Of a stretch of 64,000 nt of DNA, positions 31,550-43,177 are shown one piece after another. The translations under genes and the position numbers were made by a program. How positions within the stretch are numbered: position 1 is the stretch's first letter; every line of letters starts with the position of its first letter. The notes under the pieces are model-generated. The model worked only from the letters and a program-made list of their open reading frames with translations. It was not told where the DNA came from and did not search any database. This DNA is from Kribbella aluminosa (GTDB lineage: Bacteria > Actinomycetota > Actinomycetes > Propionibacteriales > Kribbellaceae). The DNA is taken from NCBI RefSeq assembly GCF_017876295.1, contig NZ_JAGINT010000001.1, forward strand, positions 1,860,001-1,924,000, in the 5' to 3' direction.

Positions 31550-33105
31550 GTCGGGTCGCCCGCGCCGCGCTGATCGTCGCGGCGGTCACCGTTCTGGCGC
31601 GGGTTGTCGGCTTCGGCCGGTGGCTGGTGTTTTCGAAGACAGTTGGTGCGGGATGCCTGGCGGAGGCGTACACGACGGCCAACCAGCTGCCCAACATCCT
31701 GTTCGAGGTGGTTGCCGGTGGGGCGTTGGCCGGGGCGGTCATCCCGGTGCTGGCCGGTCCGGTCGCACGGGACGACAGGGCCGCGCAGGGCCGGATCATC
31801 GGGGCGTTGTTGTCCTGGTCGTTCGTGCTGCTGACGCCGGTCGCCGTACTGGCCTGGCTGCTCGCCGGGCGGTACACCGACGCGATGCTCGACCCGGGTG
31901 CAGCCTGCGGCAGCACGACGGCGACTGCGACCCGGATGCTGGCGATCTTCGTGCCGCAGATCTTCGGGTACGCCGTCGCGGTGGTCGCGACCGCCGTTCT
32001 CCAGTCCCACAAGCGTTTCGCGGCCGGCGCCCTGGCCCCGCTGATCTCCAGCCTGGTCGTGGTCGGGACGTACTTCGTCTTCGCGGCCGCCGCTCCGGAC
32101 GCGGACCACGCCTCGCAGGGCGCCAACGACGTACTCGCCTGGGGCACTACGGCCGGTGTGCTCGCTCTTGCACTCACTGTCCTCGTCCCGATGCTCGTAC
32201 TGCGCCTGCCGATCAAGCCGACGCTCAGGCTCGATCCTGGCGTCGGTCCGGTACTGCGGCGGCTCGCGCTCGCCGGAATCGCCGTACTGATCGCGCAGCA
32301 GCTCACGTTCGTCGTCACGACGTACCTGGCCAACCACCGCGGGGTAGCGGGCAGCATCGCCGTCTACACGTGGGCGAACGCGATCTACCTCCTGCCGTAC
32401 GCCGTCCTGGCCGTGCCGATCACCACCGCCGTCTTTCCCCGCCTGGCAGCAGCGTTCGAGGCAGGGGAGGGGTTCGACCGGTACGCCGCCATGTCTACGC
32501 GGGCCGTGATGCTGGCGGGTGGCGCGGGTGCGGCCCTGCTGATCGGTACGGCGGTACCGGTCGCCCGCATCTTCGCGTACAACGACGGCGCGGTGCAGGC
32601 GGGTCAGGCGGCCTCCTTGGCCAACGGCCTGCTCGCGTTCGCCCCTGCCGCCATCGGGTTCGCCGTACTCATGCACCTCGGCCGTGTGCTCTACGCGCGG
32701 CACTCGGGGCGTGAGGTCGCTGTTGTGACCTCAGGCGCCTGGGTGCTCGTAGCGGTAGCCGGTGTGGTGCTCACAGCCCACTGGGACGCAGTACCGGCGC
32801 TGGCAGCCGCCATGTCGATCGGTATGGTCGTCGGAGCGTTCGTCCTGCTGCTGGTACTGCGTCGTGAGGCAGGGCCTGGTGTGCTGGCCGGAGTACCACG
32901 TGCGTACCTCACAGGCCTCGCAGGCGCTGTACTGGCGGGTGCTGCCGGGTGGGTGGTCGCCCTGCCCGCAGGACACGGTGGAGTGGGCAAGGCGGTCCTG
33001 TTCGCGCTCCTGTCCGGGCTCGCCGTTGTCGTCGTGTACGCCCTTGTCGTGCTTGCATTGGATCGCGCGGATGCTCGCGCACTCGTACGACGGGAGAAAG
33101 CATGA
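31546..33105 (+). CDS. murJ: MurJ-like lipid II flippase
   Basis: A 519-residue polytopic membrane protein of the MOP superfamily. The N-terminus has ARVVGFGRWLVFSKTVGAG and YTTANQLPNILFEVVAGGAL, the conserved helix pair of MurJ/MviN. About 13-14 hydrophobic segments are visible. MurJ moves lipid II across the membrane for peptidoglycan synthesis. GTG 31546 overlaps the preceding stop by four bases (GTGA) and is chosen over the GTG at 31528. It ends with an ATGA overlap with the glycosyltransferase gene. Confidence 0.9.
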   Translation: MSRVARAALIVAAVTVLARVVGFGRWLVFSKTVGAGCLAEAYTTANQLPNILFEVVAGGALAGAVIPVLAGPVARDDRAAQGRIIGALLSWSFVLLTPVAVLAWLLAGRYTDAMLDPGAACGSTTATATRMLAIFVPQIFGYAVAVVATAVLQSHKRFAAGALAPLISSLVVVGTYFVFAAAAPDADHASQGANDVLAWGTTAGVLALALTVLVPMLVLRLPIKPTLRLDPGVGPVLRRLALAGIAVLIAQQLTFVVTTYLANHRGVAGSIAVYTWANAIYLLPYAVLAVPITTAVFPRLAAAFEAGEGFDRYAAMSTRAVMLAGGAGAALLIGTAVPVARIFAYNDGAVQAGQAASLANGLLAFAPAAIGFAVLMHLGRVLYARHSGREVAVVTSGAWVLVAVAGVVLTAHWDAVPALAAAMSIGMVVGAFVLLLVLRREAGPGVLAGVPRAYLTGLAGAVLAGAAGWVVALPAGHGGVGKAVLFALLSGLAVVVVYALVVLALDRADARALVRREKA

Positions 33106-34127
33106 GGATCGGGCTGCTGCTCGCGGAGTCGCGCGGCGGGATCGGGCAGCACGTTGCCTCGCTGGTGCCGCGGTTCGTCAGTGCCGGGCACGAGGTGGTG
33201 GTGTGCGCCCCGCCTGGCACCGCTGAGCACTTCGACTTCGCTCCCGCAACCGTCGTGACCCAGGCTGTCGGGCTGCGCGGCTGTGATGTCATCCACGCGC
33301 ACGGGTACCGCGCCGGTATGGCTGCGCTGCGGGACAGGTCTCGGCTGCGCCCACTGGTCGTCACCTGGCACAACGCGGTGATCGCTGCGGGGCCACGGGG
33401 GCTGGTGATGCGCATGGGGCAGCGGCTGGTTGCCCGCGGCGCCGACCTGACGCTAGGCGCCTCCAGCGACCTCGTGGAGCTGGCCAAGAGCCTTGGCGCC
33501 CGCAACGCCCAGCTGGCACCTGTAGCGGCTCCTGCGATGCCCACGGTCCGTATGTCGCGTGCAGCGGTCCGTCGTGAGCTGGGCCTCCGCGACCAGCCCG
33601 TCGTGCTCACGGTGGGCCGGCTGGCGCCGCAGAAGGACTACCCGACGCTCCTGTCCGTAGCTTCACGCGTGCACGAGTCCACCCCGGACGCAGTGTTCGT
33701 AGTCGTCGGTGACGGGCCGTTGCGGGACAACCTGCAGGCGCGGATCGACGCGGAGCACCTGCCCGTGCGGCTGCTCGGGCACCGCAACGACGTCGCGGAC
33801 CTTCTGGGTGCCGCGGACGTGTTTCTGCTCACGTCGCACTGGGAGGCCCGCGCGCTGGTCCTCCAGGAGGCGATGCAGGTCGGCGTACCGGTGGTCGCGA
33901 CCGCGGTCGGCGGCGTACCCGAACTGGTCGGCGACAGCGCAGTACTGGCGTTTCCCGGCGATGCGGACGGTCTGGCCGACGGCGTACGGGCGGTCCTGGC
34001 GGAGCCCGAGACGGCGAACGCTATGCGGACACGAGGCCGGGAACTGGCCGCCAGATGGATGGACGAGGACGCCGTGGCAAAGAATCTCATCGACATCTAC
34101 GCGGGTCTCGTCGCGACCGGTGCTTGA
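33102..34127 (+). CDS. Glycosyltransferase family 4 protein
   Basis: A 341-residue GT-B glycosyltransferase. The N-terminal domain has MRIGLLLAESRGGIGQHVAS and DVIHAHGYRAGMAAL. The C-terminal domain has the strand VVLTVGRLAPQKDYPTLLSV and the nucleotide-sugar segment LLTSHWEARALVLQEAMQVG; in place of EPFGLVxxEA it has EARALVLQEA, with the conserved Glu kept. Acceptor and donor cannot be told. It overlaps murJ by four bases (ATGA), so it is probably tied to envelope synthesis. Confidence 0.87.
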   Translation: MRIGLLLAESRGGIGQHVASLVPRFVSAGHEVVVCAPPGTAEHFDFAPATVVTQAVGLRGCDVIHAHGYRAGMAALRDRSRLRPLVVTWHNAVIAAGPRGLVMRMGQRLVARGADLTLGASSDLVELAKSLGARNAQLAPVAAPAMPTVRMSRAAVRRELGLRDQPVVLTVGRLAPQKDYPTLLSVASRVHESTPDAVFVVVGDGPLRDNLQARIDAEHLPVRLLGHRNDVADLLGAADVFLLTSHWEARALVLQEAMQVGVPVVATAVGGVPELVGDSAVLAFPGDADGLADGVRAVLAEPETANAMRTRGRELAARWMDEDAVAKNLIDIYAGLVATGA

Positions 34128-35878
<1,751 letters not shown>

Positions 35879-35879
<1 letters not shown>

Positions 35880-36529
35880 TGAAGGACTACCCCGAGCTCC
35901 GGTTCGGCGCGGGCCTCGCCGACCGGCCGGAGCACTGGCCGGTCTCCGCCTCCGAGGTGGTGCACCAGACCGGCCGGGTGATCTCGGTACGCCGGGACAC
36001 CATCGAGCCTCCGGGCGGTACGTCGTTCGTCCGGGATGTCGTCGTACATCCCGGAGCCGTCGGCGTGGTGGCGCTCGACGAGAACAACCGGATGCTCCTG
36101 GTCCGCCAGTACCGGCACCCGGTCGGCCACAAGCTGCTGGAGGCGCCCGCCGGGCTGCTCGACGTACAGGGTGAGCAGTACCGCCTGGGCGCCGAACGCG
36201 AACTGTGGGAGGAAACCGCGACCAAGGCTGCCGACTGGCGCGTCCTTGTAGACGCGTTCACCTCACCCGGCCTGACGAACGAGGCCGTCCGCATCTTCCT
36301 GGCCCGCGACCTCTCACCTGCCGACGAGACGTTCGAACGCGAAGCCGAAGAAGCCGACATGGAAACCGTCTGGGCCCCGCTGATCGACGTAGTCGGCGCA
36401 GTCCTGGCAGGCCAACTCCAAAACCCCATCCTGATCATGGGCGCCCTGGCCACCTGGACCGCCCTCAACGGCCCGGGCTTCGAAACCCTCCGCCCAGCCG
36501 ACTCCCCGTGGCCGGCGAAGGACCGCTAG
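35879..36529 (+). CDS. Nudix hydrolase (ADP-ribose pyrophosphatase-like)
   Basis: A 216-residue Nudix protein. The Nudix box is GEQYRLGAERELWEETATKA, with the REL-EE core, inside the fold VVALDENNRMLLVRQYRHPV and EAPAGLLDV. ATG 35879 overlaps the pyrG stop by one base (TGATG). Rv1700 at the same place in M. tuberculosis is an ADP-ribose pyrophosphatase, which supports the call. Substrate is inferred. Confidence 0.92.
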
Positions 36530-36616
36530 CCACGCGATCGAAGCCTCGGCGGGGAACAAAACCACCGTTCCGTGACGATTACCTACCCCACCGGTCGCCT
36601 TAAGATCCTCCCCGGA

Positions 36617-37201
36617 TCAACCGGCGAGCGCCTCGCCGCCGTGCTCCGCGAGGGCGGCGGCGACCCGGCGGGCGTTCGCGGTGAACTCCTCGGCGGGGAT
36701 CGCGGGGAGCAGGTCGTCCCAGATCGCGATCATCGCGCCGCGGAGCTGCATCATGCCGAGCGGCCGGGCGAGGAACCACAGGTGGAAGTGTTCGCTGCCG
36801 TCGCCCCAGCGGTTGAAGTGCGTGCGGGCGACCGGGTCCAGGTCCTGGATCGCCTTCGCGACCCGCTGGATCGTGGGGCCGAGGGTGGCGGTGAGCTCCG
36901 GCGGCAGGTTGTCCAGCCGGTAGTGGTCGCGCGGCTCGAGCGTTGCGACGAACGGTAGGCCGCTTGGCTTGCGGGCCTTCAGTTTCCATTGCGCGTCGCG
37001 CCAGATCGCGTCCTTGTCCGGCTCCGAGCACGACCAGCAATCCTCGCCGCCCTCGCCACCGCGGGTCGGCTCCGGCAGGACCGGCTCGTCGAGCGGCACC
37101 ACCTGGACGTCGCCCTCGAACGGGAAGAACGGGTGGCCGACGAGTGGCTCGGCGGACCTGCGCTCACCGTACGGGAGCCGGCGGTGGTAGTCGGAAGTCA
37201 T
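36617..37201 (-). CDS. HIT-like protein
   Basis: A 194-residue protein starting at ATG 37201 (MTSDYHRRLPYGE). HIT-superfamily features are FVATLEPRDHYRLDNLPPEL and the signature GDGSEHFHLWFLARPLG, with an HxHxx-like HFHLW motif. An N-terminal CWSC pair could bind metal. It likely acts on nucleotides, but the substrate is unknown. It is convergent with the nudix gene and divergent from the secreted GH43-like gene. Confidence 0.75.
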   Translation of the reverse strand: MTSDYHRRLPYGERRSAEPLVGHPFFPFEGDVQVVPLDEPVLPEPTRGGEGGEDCWSCSEPDKDAIWRDAQWKLKARKPSGLPFVATLEPRDHYRLDNLPPELTATLGPTIQRVAKAIQDLDPVARTHFNRWGDGSEHFHLWFLARPLGMMQLRGAMIAIWDDLLPAIPAEEFTANARRVAAALAEHGGEALAG

Positions 37202-37317
37202 GCCCGCACTCTGCCGGAGAGTCGCCGTGCGGAGAAGTTTCGGTTGTCGTTTCAGTGGTTGACGGGGTGACGGGTGAGCGGTCACGCTGCGGGGAATCGA
37301 TTTCCGTGAGGTGGCTG

Positions 37318-39279
37318 ATGGAGCTGAGGCGGCGGACCGTGGTGCTGGGTGGACTGGGGCTGGCGGCCACCGGACTGGTCGGGCTGCCGGCGGAGGCCGC
37401 GGCGTTGGCCTGGGTGGGGGCGGGGCCGTTGCGGCACGTGTACGACCCGACGCCGGACGGGCCGCCGTACGAGTACCTGAACGACCACTGCGTGATCCAG
37501 GGACCTGACGGGACCTGGCACCTGTACGGGATCATCGGCGACTCCGCTCCGCCCGGCGGCTTCCCGGACGGTGCGAAGGAGATCCACTTCGCGCACGCGA
37601 CCGCCCCGGCGCTGGACGGGCCGTGGACGACACAGCCGCACGTACTGACCGTCGACCCGAACTACTACGGCGAAGTACACCTCTGGGCGCCGCACGTGAT
37701 CGAAAGCGGCGGCACGTACTACATGTACTACGCCGCCGGCGGTAACGGCTGCGCGATCAACCTGGCGACCTCCACTGACCTGTTCACCTGGACCCGGATC
37801 CCGCAAGGCCCGGTGTTCCGCGGTCTGGTCGCGCGGGACCCGTACGTCACCCGCATCGGCAACCAGTGGGTCATGTACTACTGCGAGCTCAAGGACTGGC
37901 AGTCGAACCACATCGTCGCGGCCCGCACCAGCACCGACCTGATCCACTGGAGCGCCGCACGGACTGTGTTCACCGACCCGAGTACCGACTCGAACGCATC
38001 GGTCACCGAGTCGCCGGTCGTGGTCGTGCGCGACGGCACCTACTACCTGTTCATCGGCCCGCGCTTCGGGTACGTCGGTACGGACGTCTTCCGCAGTACC
38101 GACCCGTTCAACTTCCAGCTGTCCGACTACGCCGGCCACGTGCCCGCGCATGCCCTTGAGGTCGTGGGCGACCACGTGACCGCGGCAGGCTCGTTCCAGC
38201 GCGGCATCTACCTGGCCGACCTGCAATGGCGCAGTACGCCGCCGGTGTGGCACAGCCCGGACAACCCGGCCGCCGGCCTGAACCCGCAGGGCGCCATCGA
38301 ACTGTTTGCCCTGGACAACAACCACCGGATCGTACGAAGGGTGCTGCCGGGGGACTGGGAGCTGTTCAGCGACGAGGTCACGACTGTCCCGACCGTCGGC
38401 CGCAACACGGACGGCCGGCTGGAGCTCTTCACGGTTGCCAAGGACCAGGGCCTCATCCACCGCGTCCAGCGAGCCGACGCGACCTGGGGAGGCTGGGAGG
38501 TGTTCGGCGGTGCTGCTGGTGCCGCACCGGCCGTGTCACGCAACGCTGACGGCCGCCTCGAGGTGTTCGCCCTCGGCCCGGCAGGGGCGTACATCACGCA
38601 CCGCTGGCAGAACGGGGGCGGCTCTTCGACCTGGAGCGACTGGGAGAGCTTCGGTGGTGCGGCCGGAGCACCACCTGTCGTGGGTGTGAACGCCGACGGC
38701 CGCATGGAGGTCTTCGCGCTAGGCCCCGGCGGTGCGTACGTCGCCCACCGCTGGCAGAACGCACCGAACGGTGACTGGAGCTCCTGGGACACGTCCTTCG
38801 GCGGGCCTGCTGCTGCGCTCAGTACGGTCAACCGGGACGGCCGTGGGCTGCTCAACGTGTTCGCGCTCGCCCCGGTGGGTACCGGCGTACACCGGAGAGT
38901 CCAGGCCGCACCGAGCGGTGGCTGGGCCGGCTGGCAGCAGGCGGACTCGTGGGCCGACGCTGCCGCACGTACTGCGGTCAACGCGGACGGGCGACTGGAG
39001 ATGTTCTGCATCCCGCCTGGTCGCGCACAGATCACTCACCGCTGGCAGACGACACCGACCAGCGGCACGTGGAGCAACAGCGAGGTCTTCGACACACAGC
39101 CGGTCGCAGCCAGCCCTACGGTGATCGTGGACCCGAGCGGCCGTCAGCACGTGTTCGCCGCGTCACCGGACGGCGTACTGCGCGAACGTGTCCAGGTAGC
39201 TCCCAGCGGCGGCTGGGGACCCTGGCAGACGTTGCCAGGAGCCCCCATCCTTCCGCTACCTACCGGACACCCCTCCTAG
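37318..39279 (+). CDS. Secreted GH43-like protein fused to a PLL-type beta-propeller
   Basis: A 653-residue protein with a Tat-like signal (MELRRRTVVLGGLGLAATGL, cleavage near AEAAA). Residues about 35-310 are a five-bladed GH43/GH32-type beta-propeller: YEYLNDHCVIQGPDGTWHLY, VHLWAPHVIESGGTYYMYY, ARDPYVTRIGNQWVMYY, TESPVVVVRDGTYYLFIG. Residues about 325-645 hold seven repeats of the RLEVFALGPAGAYITHRWQN type with WSxW/WGGW, as in PLL-like lectin propellers. This suggests an arabinan- or fructan-active hydrolase with a carbohydrate-binding part; the substrate is unknown. GAGGTGG precedes the ATG. Confidence 0.82.
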   Translation: MELRRRTVVLGGLGLAATGLVGLPAEAAALAWVGAGPLRHVYDPTPDGPPYEYLNDHCVIQGPDGTWHLYGIIGDSAPPGGFPDGAKEIHFAHATAPALDGPWTTQPHVLTVDPNYYGEVHLWAPHVIESGGTYYMYYAAGGNGCAINLATSTDLFTWTRIPQGPVFRGLVARDPYVTRIGNQWVMYYCELKDWQSNHIVAARTSTDLIHWSAARTVFTDPSTDSNASVTESPVVVVRDGTYYLFIGPRFGYVGTDVFRSTDPFNFQLSDYAGHVPAHALEVVGDHVTAAGSFQRGIYLADLQWRSTPPVWHSPDNPAAGLNPQGAIELFALDNNHRIVRRVLPGDWELFSDEVTTVPTVGRNTDGRLELFTVAKDQGLIHRVQRADATWGGWEVFGGAAGAAPAVSRNADGRLEVFALGPAGAYITHRWQNGGGSSTWSDWESFGGAAGAPPVVGVNADGRMEVFALGPGGAYVAHRWQNAPNGDWSSWDTSFGGPAAALSTVNRDGRGLLNVFALAPVGTGVHRRVQAAPSGGWAGWQQADSWADAAARTAVNADGRLEMFCIPPGRAQITHRWQTTPTSGTWSNSEVFDTQPVAASPTVIVDPSGRQHVFAASPDGVLRERVQVAPSGGWGPWQTLPGAPILPLPTGHPS

Positions 39280-39978
39280 CTACATCTGCGGTACGGCGGT
39301 CTCTCCGCCGGTGGTGAGCTCCGGGAGGTGTTCGCGGACCATGTAGCCGCTCGCGGCGAGCACCCAGATCGCGGACAGCAGCAGCGGAATCGTGCTCATC
39401 AACCAGCCACCGGCCACGAACGCACCGCTGGTCGCGAAGACGCCGAACGCGCCGAGGAAGGAGACCGCGGCGGCCAGCAGCCCGAGGTAGCCGAGCCAGT
39501 CCGGCATCAGGTGTGTCCGCAGTACGCCGATCCCGGCCGCGGCCAGCGGGAGCGCCGCGGCGAAGCCGATCAGCGTCGTGGTGAGCGCGCCGAGCTCGAA
39601 CATCGACAACGTGATCGCCGCGTCCCGCCCGCTGATACCGGACGCGACCGCGGCCTGCATCCCGGCGTTCACGAAGATCGCGCCGCCGACCAGCACGGAT
39701 CCTGCCATCAGCGCCAGGTGGACGTCGCTGCGCTCGGCCCGCTCCCGCATCGCCTCGGCGAACGCGACCGCGAACCAGATCACCAACCCGGCGGCGGCCG
39801 CCCACAACAGCGAGCTGAACAGGATCGTGGTCCGGTGGTCGGTCACCCAGCTCGAGATCGTGCTGCCCGAATCACCGACCGTCGGGGGGTTACCGGGCAG
39901 GAACCTGCCCAGCATCGCCAGGACGACGAAAGCCAGTCCGGCGAAACCGCCCCATCGCAACTCGTGTCGCTCAGTCAT
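39280..39978 (-). CDS. Membrane protein of unknown function (DUF4386-like)
   Basis: A 232-residue protein with about six hydrophobic segments, for example WGGFAGLAFVVLAMLGRFLP, ILFSSLLWAAAAGLVIWFAV, LALMAGSVLVGGAIFVNAG and ATLIGFAAALPLAAAGIGVL. It resembles DUF4386-type proteins, without a known activity. ATG 39978 has a good upstream site (GGAGGTG on the minus strand). A perfect 9-bp palindromic operator sits 18 bases upstream, so it is probably regulated by a dimeric repressor. Confidence 0.7.
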   Translation of the reverse strand: MTERHELRWGGFAGLAFVVLAMLGRFLPGNPPTVGDSGSTISSWVTDHRTTILFSSLLWAAAAGLVIWFAVAFAEAMRERAERSDVHLALMAGSVLVGGAIFVNAGMQAAVASGISGRDAAITLSMFELGALTTTLIGFAAALPLAAAGIGVLRTHLMPDWLGYLGLLAAAVSFLGAFGVFATSGAFVAGGWLMSTIPLLLSAIWVLAASGYMVREHLPELTTGGETAVPQM

Positions 39979-39995
39979 GGGGAACACCTCCAACA

Positions 39996-40017
39996 TGCAT
40001 CACACCGATGTGATGCA
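39996..40017. promoter_or_regulatory. Palindromic operator upstream of the DUF4386-like gene
   Basis: TGCATCACA-CCGA-TGTGATGCA, a perfect 9+4+9 palindrome, covers bases 39996-40017, immediately before the ribosome-binding site of the minus-strand membrane-protein gene. The form fits a homodimeric helix-turn-helix regulator such as TetR or MarR types. No regulator gene lies next to it in the window. Confidence 0.65.
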
Positions 40018-40058
40018 CCTACTGCCGATGTTCCCCCGTTTCAGGCCGGAATCAAGCC

Positions 40059-40886
40059 CTACCGAAGGACAGTTGCCAGCGCCTCGTAGCCGGGCAGCAG
40101 ATCGATGCCCTCGTGGCCCAGCAGCTGGATCGCGACGTGGTCCGCGCCGGCGTCCAGATGCGCCTTCAGACCGGCCGCCACCTCGACCGCGGAGCCGTGC
40201 AGCACCATCGCGTCGACGAGCGTGTCGCTGCCGCCGTCCGCGAAGTCGTCGTCGGAGAACCCGAGCCGTTTCCAGTTCGACAGGTAGTTGCTGAGCTGCA
40301 GGTACGGCGCCAGCCGGTCGCGCGCGGTCGCTCGCGCGATCTCCGGGTCGGTCTCCAGCACGATCGCCTGCCCCGGCGCGAGCAGCACCCCGCCGCCGCC
40401 GAGGATCCGGCGGGCCTCGCGGGTGTGCTCGGGCGTGGTCAGGTAGGGGAGGGCGCCGGCCGTCCGCGCCCCGGACAGCTGCAGCACCTTCGGCCCGAGC
40501 GCCGCCAGCGCCCGCCGGTCCGCCGGGACCTTCTCGTCGTCGAGCGCGTCGAGGTACCCGACGATCGTCTGGTACGGCGACCGGTACTCGCCGGTGGCCT
40601 CCCGGTGCCCGATCCCGACGCCGAGCAGGAACCGTCCGGGGTGCTCGTCCTCGAGCCGGTGGTACGACGCCGCGACCTCGGCCGCGGGCGACTTCCAGAT
40701 GTTGACGATGCTGGTGCCGACGGCAACCGAAGACGTTGCGGCCAGCAACACCTCGGCGTCGCGCAGGCCGGCCTCCGGCGAACCGCCCAGCCAGAGCGTG
40801 CCGTACCCGGCGCGCTCGAGTCCGGCCGCGAGCTCCGGGCCGTAGTGCTGCCCCGCGTGCCAGATCCCGTAGCGTCCCAGTTCCAT
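40059..40886 (-). CDS. LLM-class F420-type oxidoreductase
   Basis: A 275-residue luciferase-like TIM barrel starting at ATG 40886 (MELGRYGIWHAGQHYGPELA). Family marks are LWLGGSPEAGLRDAEVLLAA, AVGTSIVNIWKSPAAEVAAS and FLLGVGIGHREATGEYRSPY. It resembles the F420-dependent group of actinobacteria; the substrate is unknown. It is a second member of the superfamily, only distantly like the one at 5285-6232. A much longer open frame on the same strand through the ald gene is a composition shadow. Confidence 0.85.
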   Translation of the reverse strand: MELGRYGIWHAGQHYGPELAAGLERAGYGTLWLGGSPEAGLRDAEVLLAATSSVAVGTSIVNIWKSPAAEVAASYHRLEDEHPGRFLLGVGIGHREATGEYRSPYQTIVGYLDALDDEKVPADRRALAALGPKVLQLSGARTAGALPYLTTPEHTREARRILGGGGVLLAPGQAIVLETDPEIARATARDRLAPYLQLSNYLSNWKRLGFSDDDFADGGSDTLVDAMVLHGSAVEVAAGLKAHLDAGADHVAIQLLGHEGIDLLPGYEALATVLR

Positions 40887-41117
40887 CGCCACTGCGTGCT
40901 CCTCTCGTCGAGCGTCCTTCCCACAGCATCCCTGACCACTACGAATAGCCGTCAATGATGGTTGCCGCGTCAGCCGCAGTACGATCAGACCATCCGGTCG
41001 AGTGGTATGAACCTCGCGGGCATACACTCGGCTTCGACCTGGCAGCGTCCCCTCAACCGCCGGGCCGCGGACACAACGATGTGGGCCGCACACCTGGACG
41101 GGAAAGAAGGGCGAGCT

Positions 41118-42233
41118 GTGAAGGTCGGAGTTCCCAAGGAAGTCAAGAACCACGAGTACCGGGTGGCGATCACCCCGTCCGGAGTGCACGAGTTCGTGCG
41201 CAGCGGGCACCAGGTTCTGATCGAGCAGGGGGCAGGCAACGGTTCGCTGATCCCGGACGCCGAGTTCGTCGCCGCCGGGGCGCGGATCGTGGCGGAAGCG
41301 GACGACGTATGGGCGGACGCGGAGCTGGTGCTCAAGGTGAAGGAGCCAGTGGCGGCGGAGTACCACCGGATGCGCAAGGACCAGGTGCTGTTCACCTACC
41401 TGCACCTCGCCGCCAGCCAGGACACCACCGATGCACTGCTCACGTCCGGCATCACCGGTATCGCCTACGAGACCGTGCAGCTGCCGGACGGCACCCTGCC
41501 GCTGCTGGCGCCGATGAGCGAGGTCGCCGGCCGGTTGGCTCCGCAGTCCGGCGCGTACCACCTGATGGCGCAGGGCGGCGGCCGTGGCGTGCTGCTCGGC
41601 GGCGTGTCCGGCGTGCACCCGGCCCGTGTGGTGATCCTCGGTGCCGGTGTCTCCGGGATGAACGCGGCCGCGATCGCGCTCGGTATGCAGGCGCAGGTGC
41701 AGCTGTTCGACCGGAACATCGCCCGGCTGCGGCAGGCCGACCAGATCTACCAGGGCCACCTGCTGACGATCGCGTCGAACGCCTACGAGATCGAGAAGGC
41801 CGTGCTGGAGGCCGATCTGGTCATCGGCGCGGTGCTGGTGGTCGGGGCGAAGGCGCCGAAGCTGGTCACCAACGACCTGGTCAGCCGGATGAAGCCGGGC
41901 AGCGTGCTGGTCGACATCGCGATCGACCAGGGCGGCTGCTTCGAGGACTCGCGGCCGACCACGCACGCCGACCCTGTGTACAAGGTCCACAACTCGCTGT
42001 TCTACTGCGTCGCGAACATGCCCGGTGCGGTGCCGAACACGTCGACGTACGCGCTCACCAACGTGACCCTGCCGTACGCGATCGACCTGGCGAACCTCGG
42101 CTGGCGCGAGGCCCTGAAGCAGGACCACAGCCTGGCGCTCGGGCTGAACACGTTCGACGGTCACGTGACCTACGGACCGGTCGCGGAGGCCCACGACCTG
42201 TCCCAGCTCAAGCTCGACGAGGTGCTGGTCTGA
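41118..42233 (+). CDS. ald: Alanine dehydrogenase
   Basis: Interconverts alanine and pyruvate with NAD. The 371-residue protein starts at GTG 41118 ([20 protein letters not shown], the family N-terminus with the pyruvate-binding Arg). The Lys in LVLKVKEP, the His in [10 protein letters not shown], and the Rossmann motif [15 protein letters not shown] are in place. The length equals that of characterised enzymes. The final codons overlap the xerD start region. Confidence 0.96.
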   Translation: MKVGVPKEVKNHEYRVAITPSGVHEFVRSGHQVLIEQGAGNGSLIPDAEFVAAGARIVAEADDVWADAELVLKVKEPVAAEYHRMRKDQVLFTYLHLAASQDTTDALLTSGITGIAYETVQLPDGTLPLLAPMSEVAGRLAPQSGAYHLMAQGGGRGVLLGGVSGVHPARVVILGAGVSGMNAAAIALGMQAQVQLFDRNIARLRQADQIYQGHLLTIASNAYEIEKAVLEADLVIGAVLVVGAKAPKLVTNDLVSRMKPGSVLVDIAIDQGGCFEDSRPTTHADPVYKVHNSLFYCVANMPGAVPNTSTYALTNVTLPYAIDLANLGWREALKQDHSLALGLNTFDGHVTYGPVAEAHDLSQLKLDEVLV

Positions 42234-43177
42234 GTAGCTCAACGGGCATCACCCGAGCAGTTGGCGCATACCTGGACCACCTGACGGTGGAACGCGGCCT
42301 GGCCGCCAACACTCTGGCGTCGTACCGGCGCGACCTGCGCCGGTACGGCGGCTACCTGGCCGCCATCGGCATCGACGACCTCGGCAGGATCACGGAGGCC
42401 GTGGTCGGCGACTTCCTGATGCGGCTGCGGGAGGGCGACGCGGACCACCCGCCGCTGACCGCGTCCAGCGCCGGACGGACCGTTGTGGCGGTCCGTGGGT
42501 TCCACAAGTTCTGCGTACGCGAGGGGCTGACCGCAGTGGACCCTGCCGCGGCCGTGAAGCCCCCTGTGCCACCGCAACGGCTGCCCAAGGCGCTGTCTGT
42601 CGACGAGGTCACCCGGATCCTCACAGCGGCTGCGGGCGCCGAGGCCGAGCCGGCTGTTCTGGCTACTCGCGACGCGGCGTTGCTGGAGTTCCTGTACGGC
42701 ACAGGCGCCCGTATCTCGGAGGCGGTCGGGCTGGACGTCGACGACATCGACCTGGACGCCGGTGGGGTCCTGCTGCGCGGCAAGGGCGGCAAAGAGCGGG
42801 TAGTACCTGTCGGTACCTACGCCCGTGACGCCCTGTCGGCGTACCTGGTCCGTGGCCGCCCTGACCTGGTGGCCCGCGGCCGCGGCACCCCGGCGCTCTT
42901 CTTGAACGCCCGCGGCGGCCGCTTGTCCCGGCAGAGCGCCTGGACGGTCCTGCGTCGCGCCACGCAACGTGCTGGCATCTCCAAGGAAATCTCGCCGCAC
43001 ACGCTCCGCCACTCCTACGCGACACACCTGTTGGACGGCGGCGCCGACGTACGCGTAGTCCAGGAGCTACTGGGCCATGCGTCGGTGACAACGACCCAGG
43101 TCTACACGCTGGTCACCGTCGACAAGCTGCGCGAGGTCTACGCGACGTCGCACCCACGGGCCCTCTCGTCGTCGTAG
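42230..43177 (+). CDS. xerD: Site-specific tyrosine recombinase XerD
   Basis: A 315-residue recombinase that resolves chromosome dimers. The N-terminal SAM-like domain runs through [20 protein letters not shown]. The catalytic residues are visible: Arg in [10 protein letters not shown], Lys in [13 protein letters not shown], HxxR in [14 protein letters not shown], His in [11 protein letters not shown] and the nucleophile Tyr in QVYTLVT. No ATG, GTG or TTG lies at the right place; CTG at 42230 overlaps the ald TGA (CTGA) and follows GAGGTG (42219-42224) by five bases, so a CTG start is proposed. Confidence 0.88.
   Translation: MSSSTGITRAVGAYLDHLTVERGLAANTLASYRRDLRRYGGYLAAIGIDDLGRITEAVVGDFLMRLREGDADHPPLTASSAGRTVVAVRGFHKFCVREGLTAVDPAAAVKPPVPPQRLPKALSVDEVTRILTAAAGAEAEPAVLATRDAALLEFLYGTGARISEAVGLDVDDIDLDAGGVLLRGKGGKERVVPVGTYARDALSAYLVRGRPDLVARGRGTPALFLNARGGRLSRQSAWTVLRRATQRAGISKEISPHTLRHSYATHLLDGGADVRVVQELLGHASVTTTQVYTLVTVDKLREVYATSHPRALSSS

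Noticed and set aside
40059..42242. 727-codon minus-strand frame
   Set aside because: Only its last 275 codons, from ATG 40886, match the luciferase-like family; the rest is antisense to ald.
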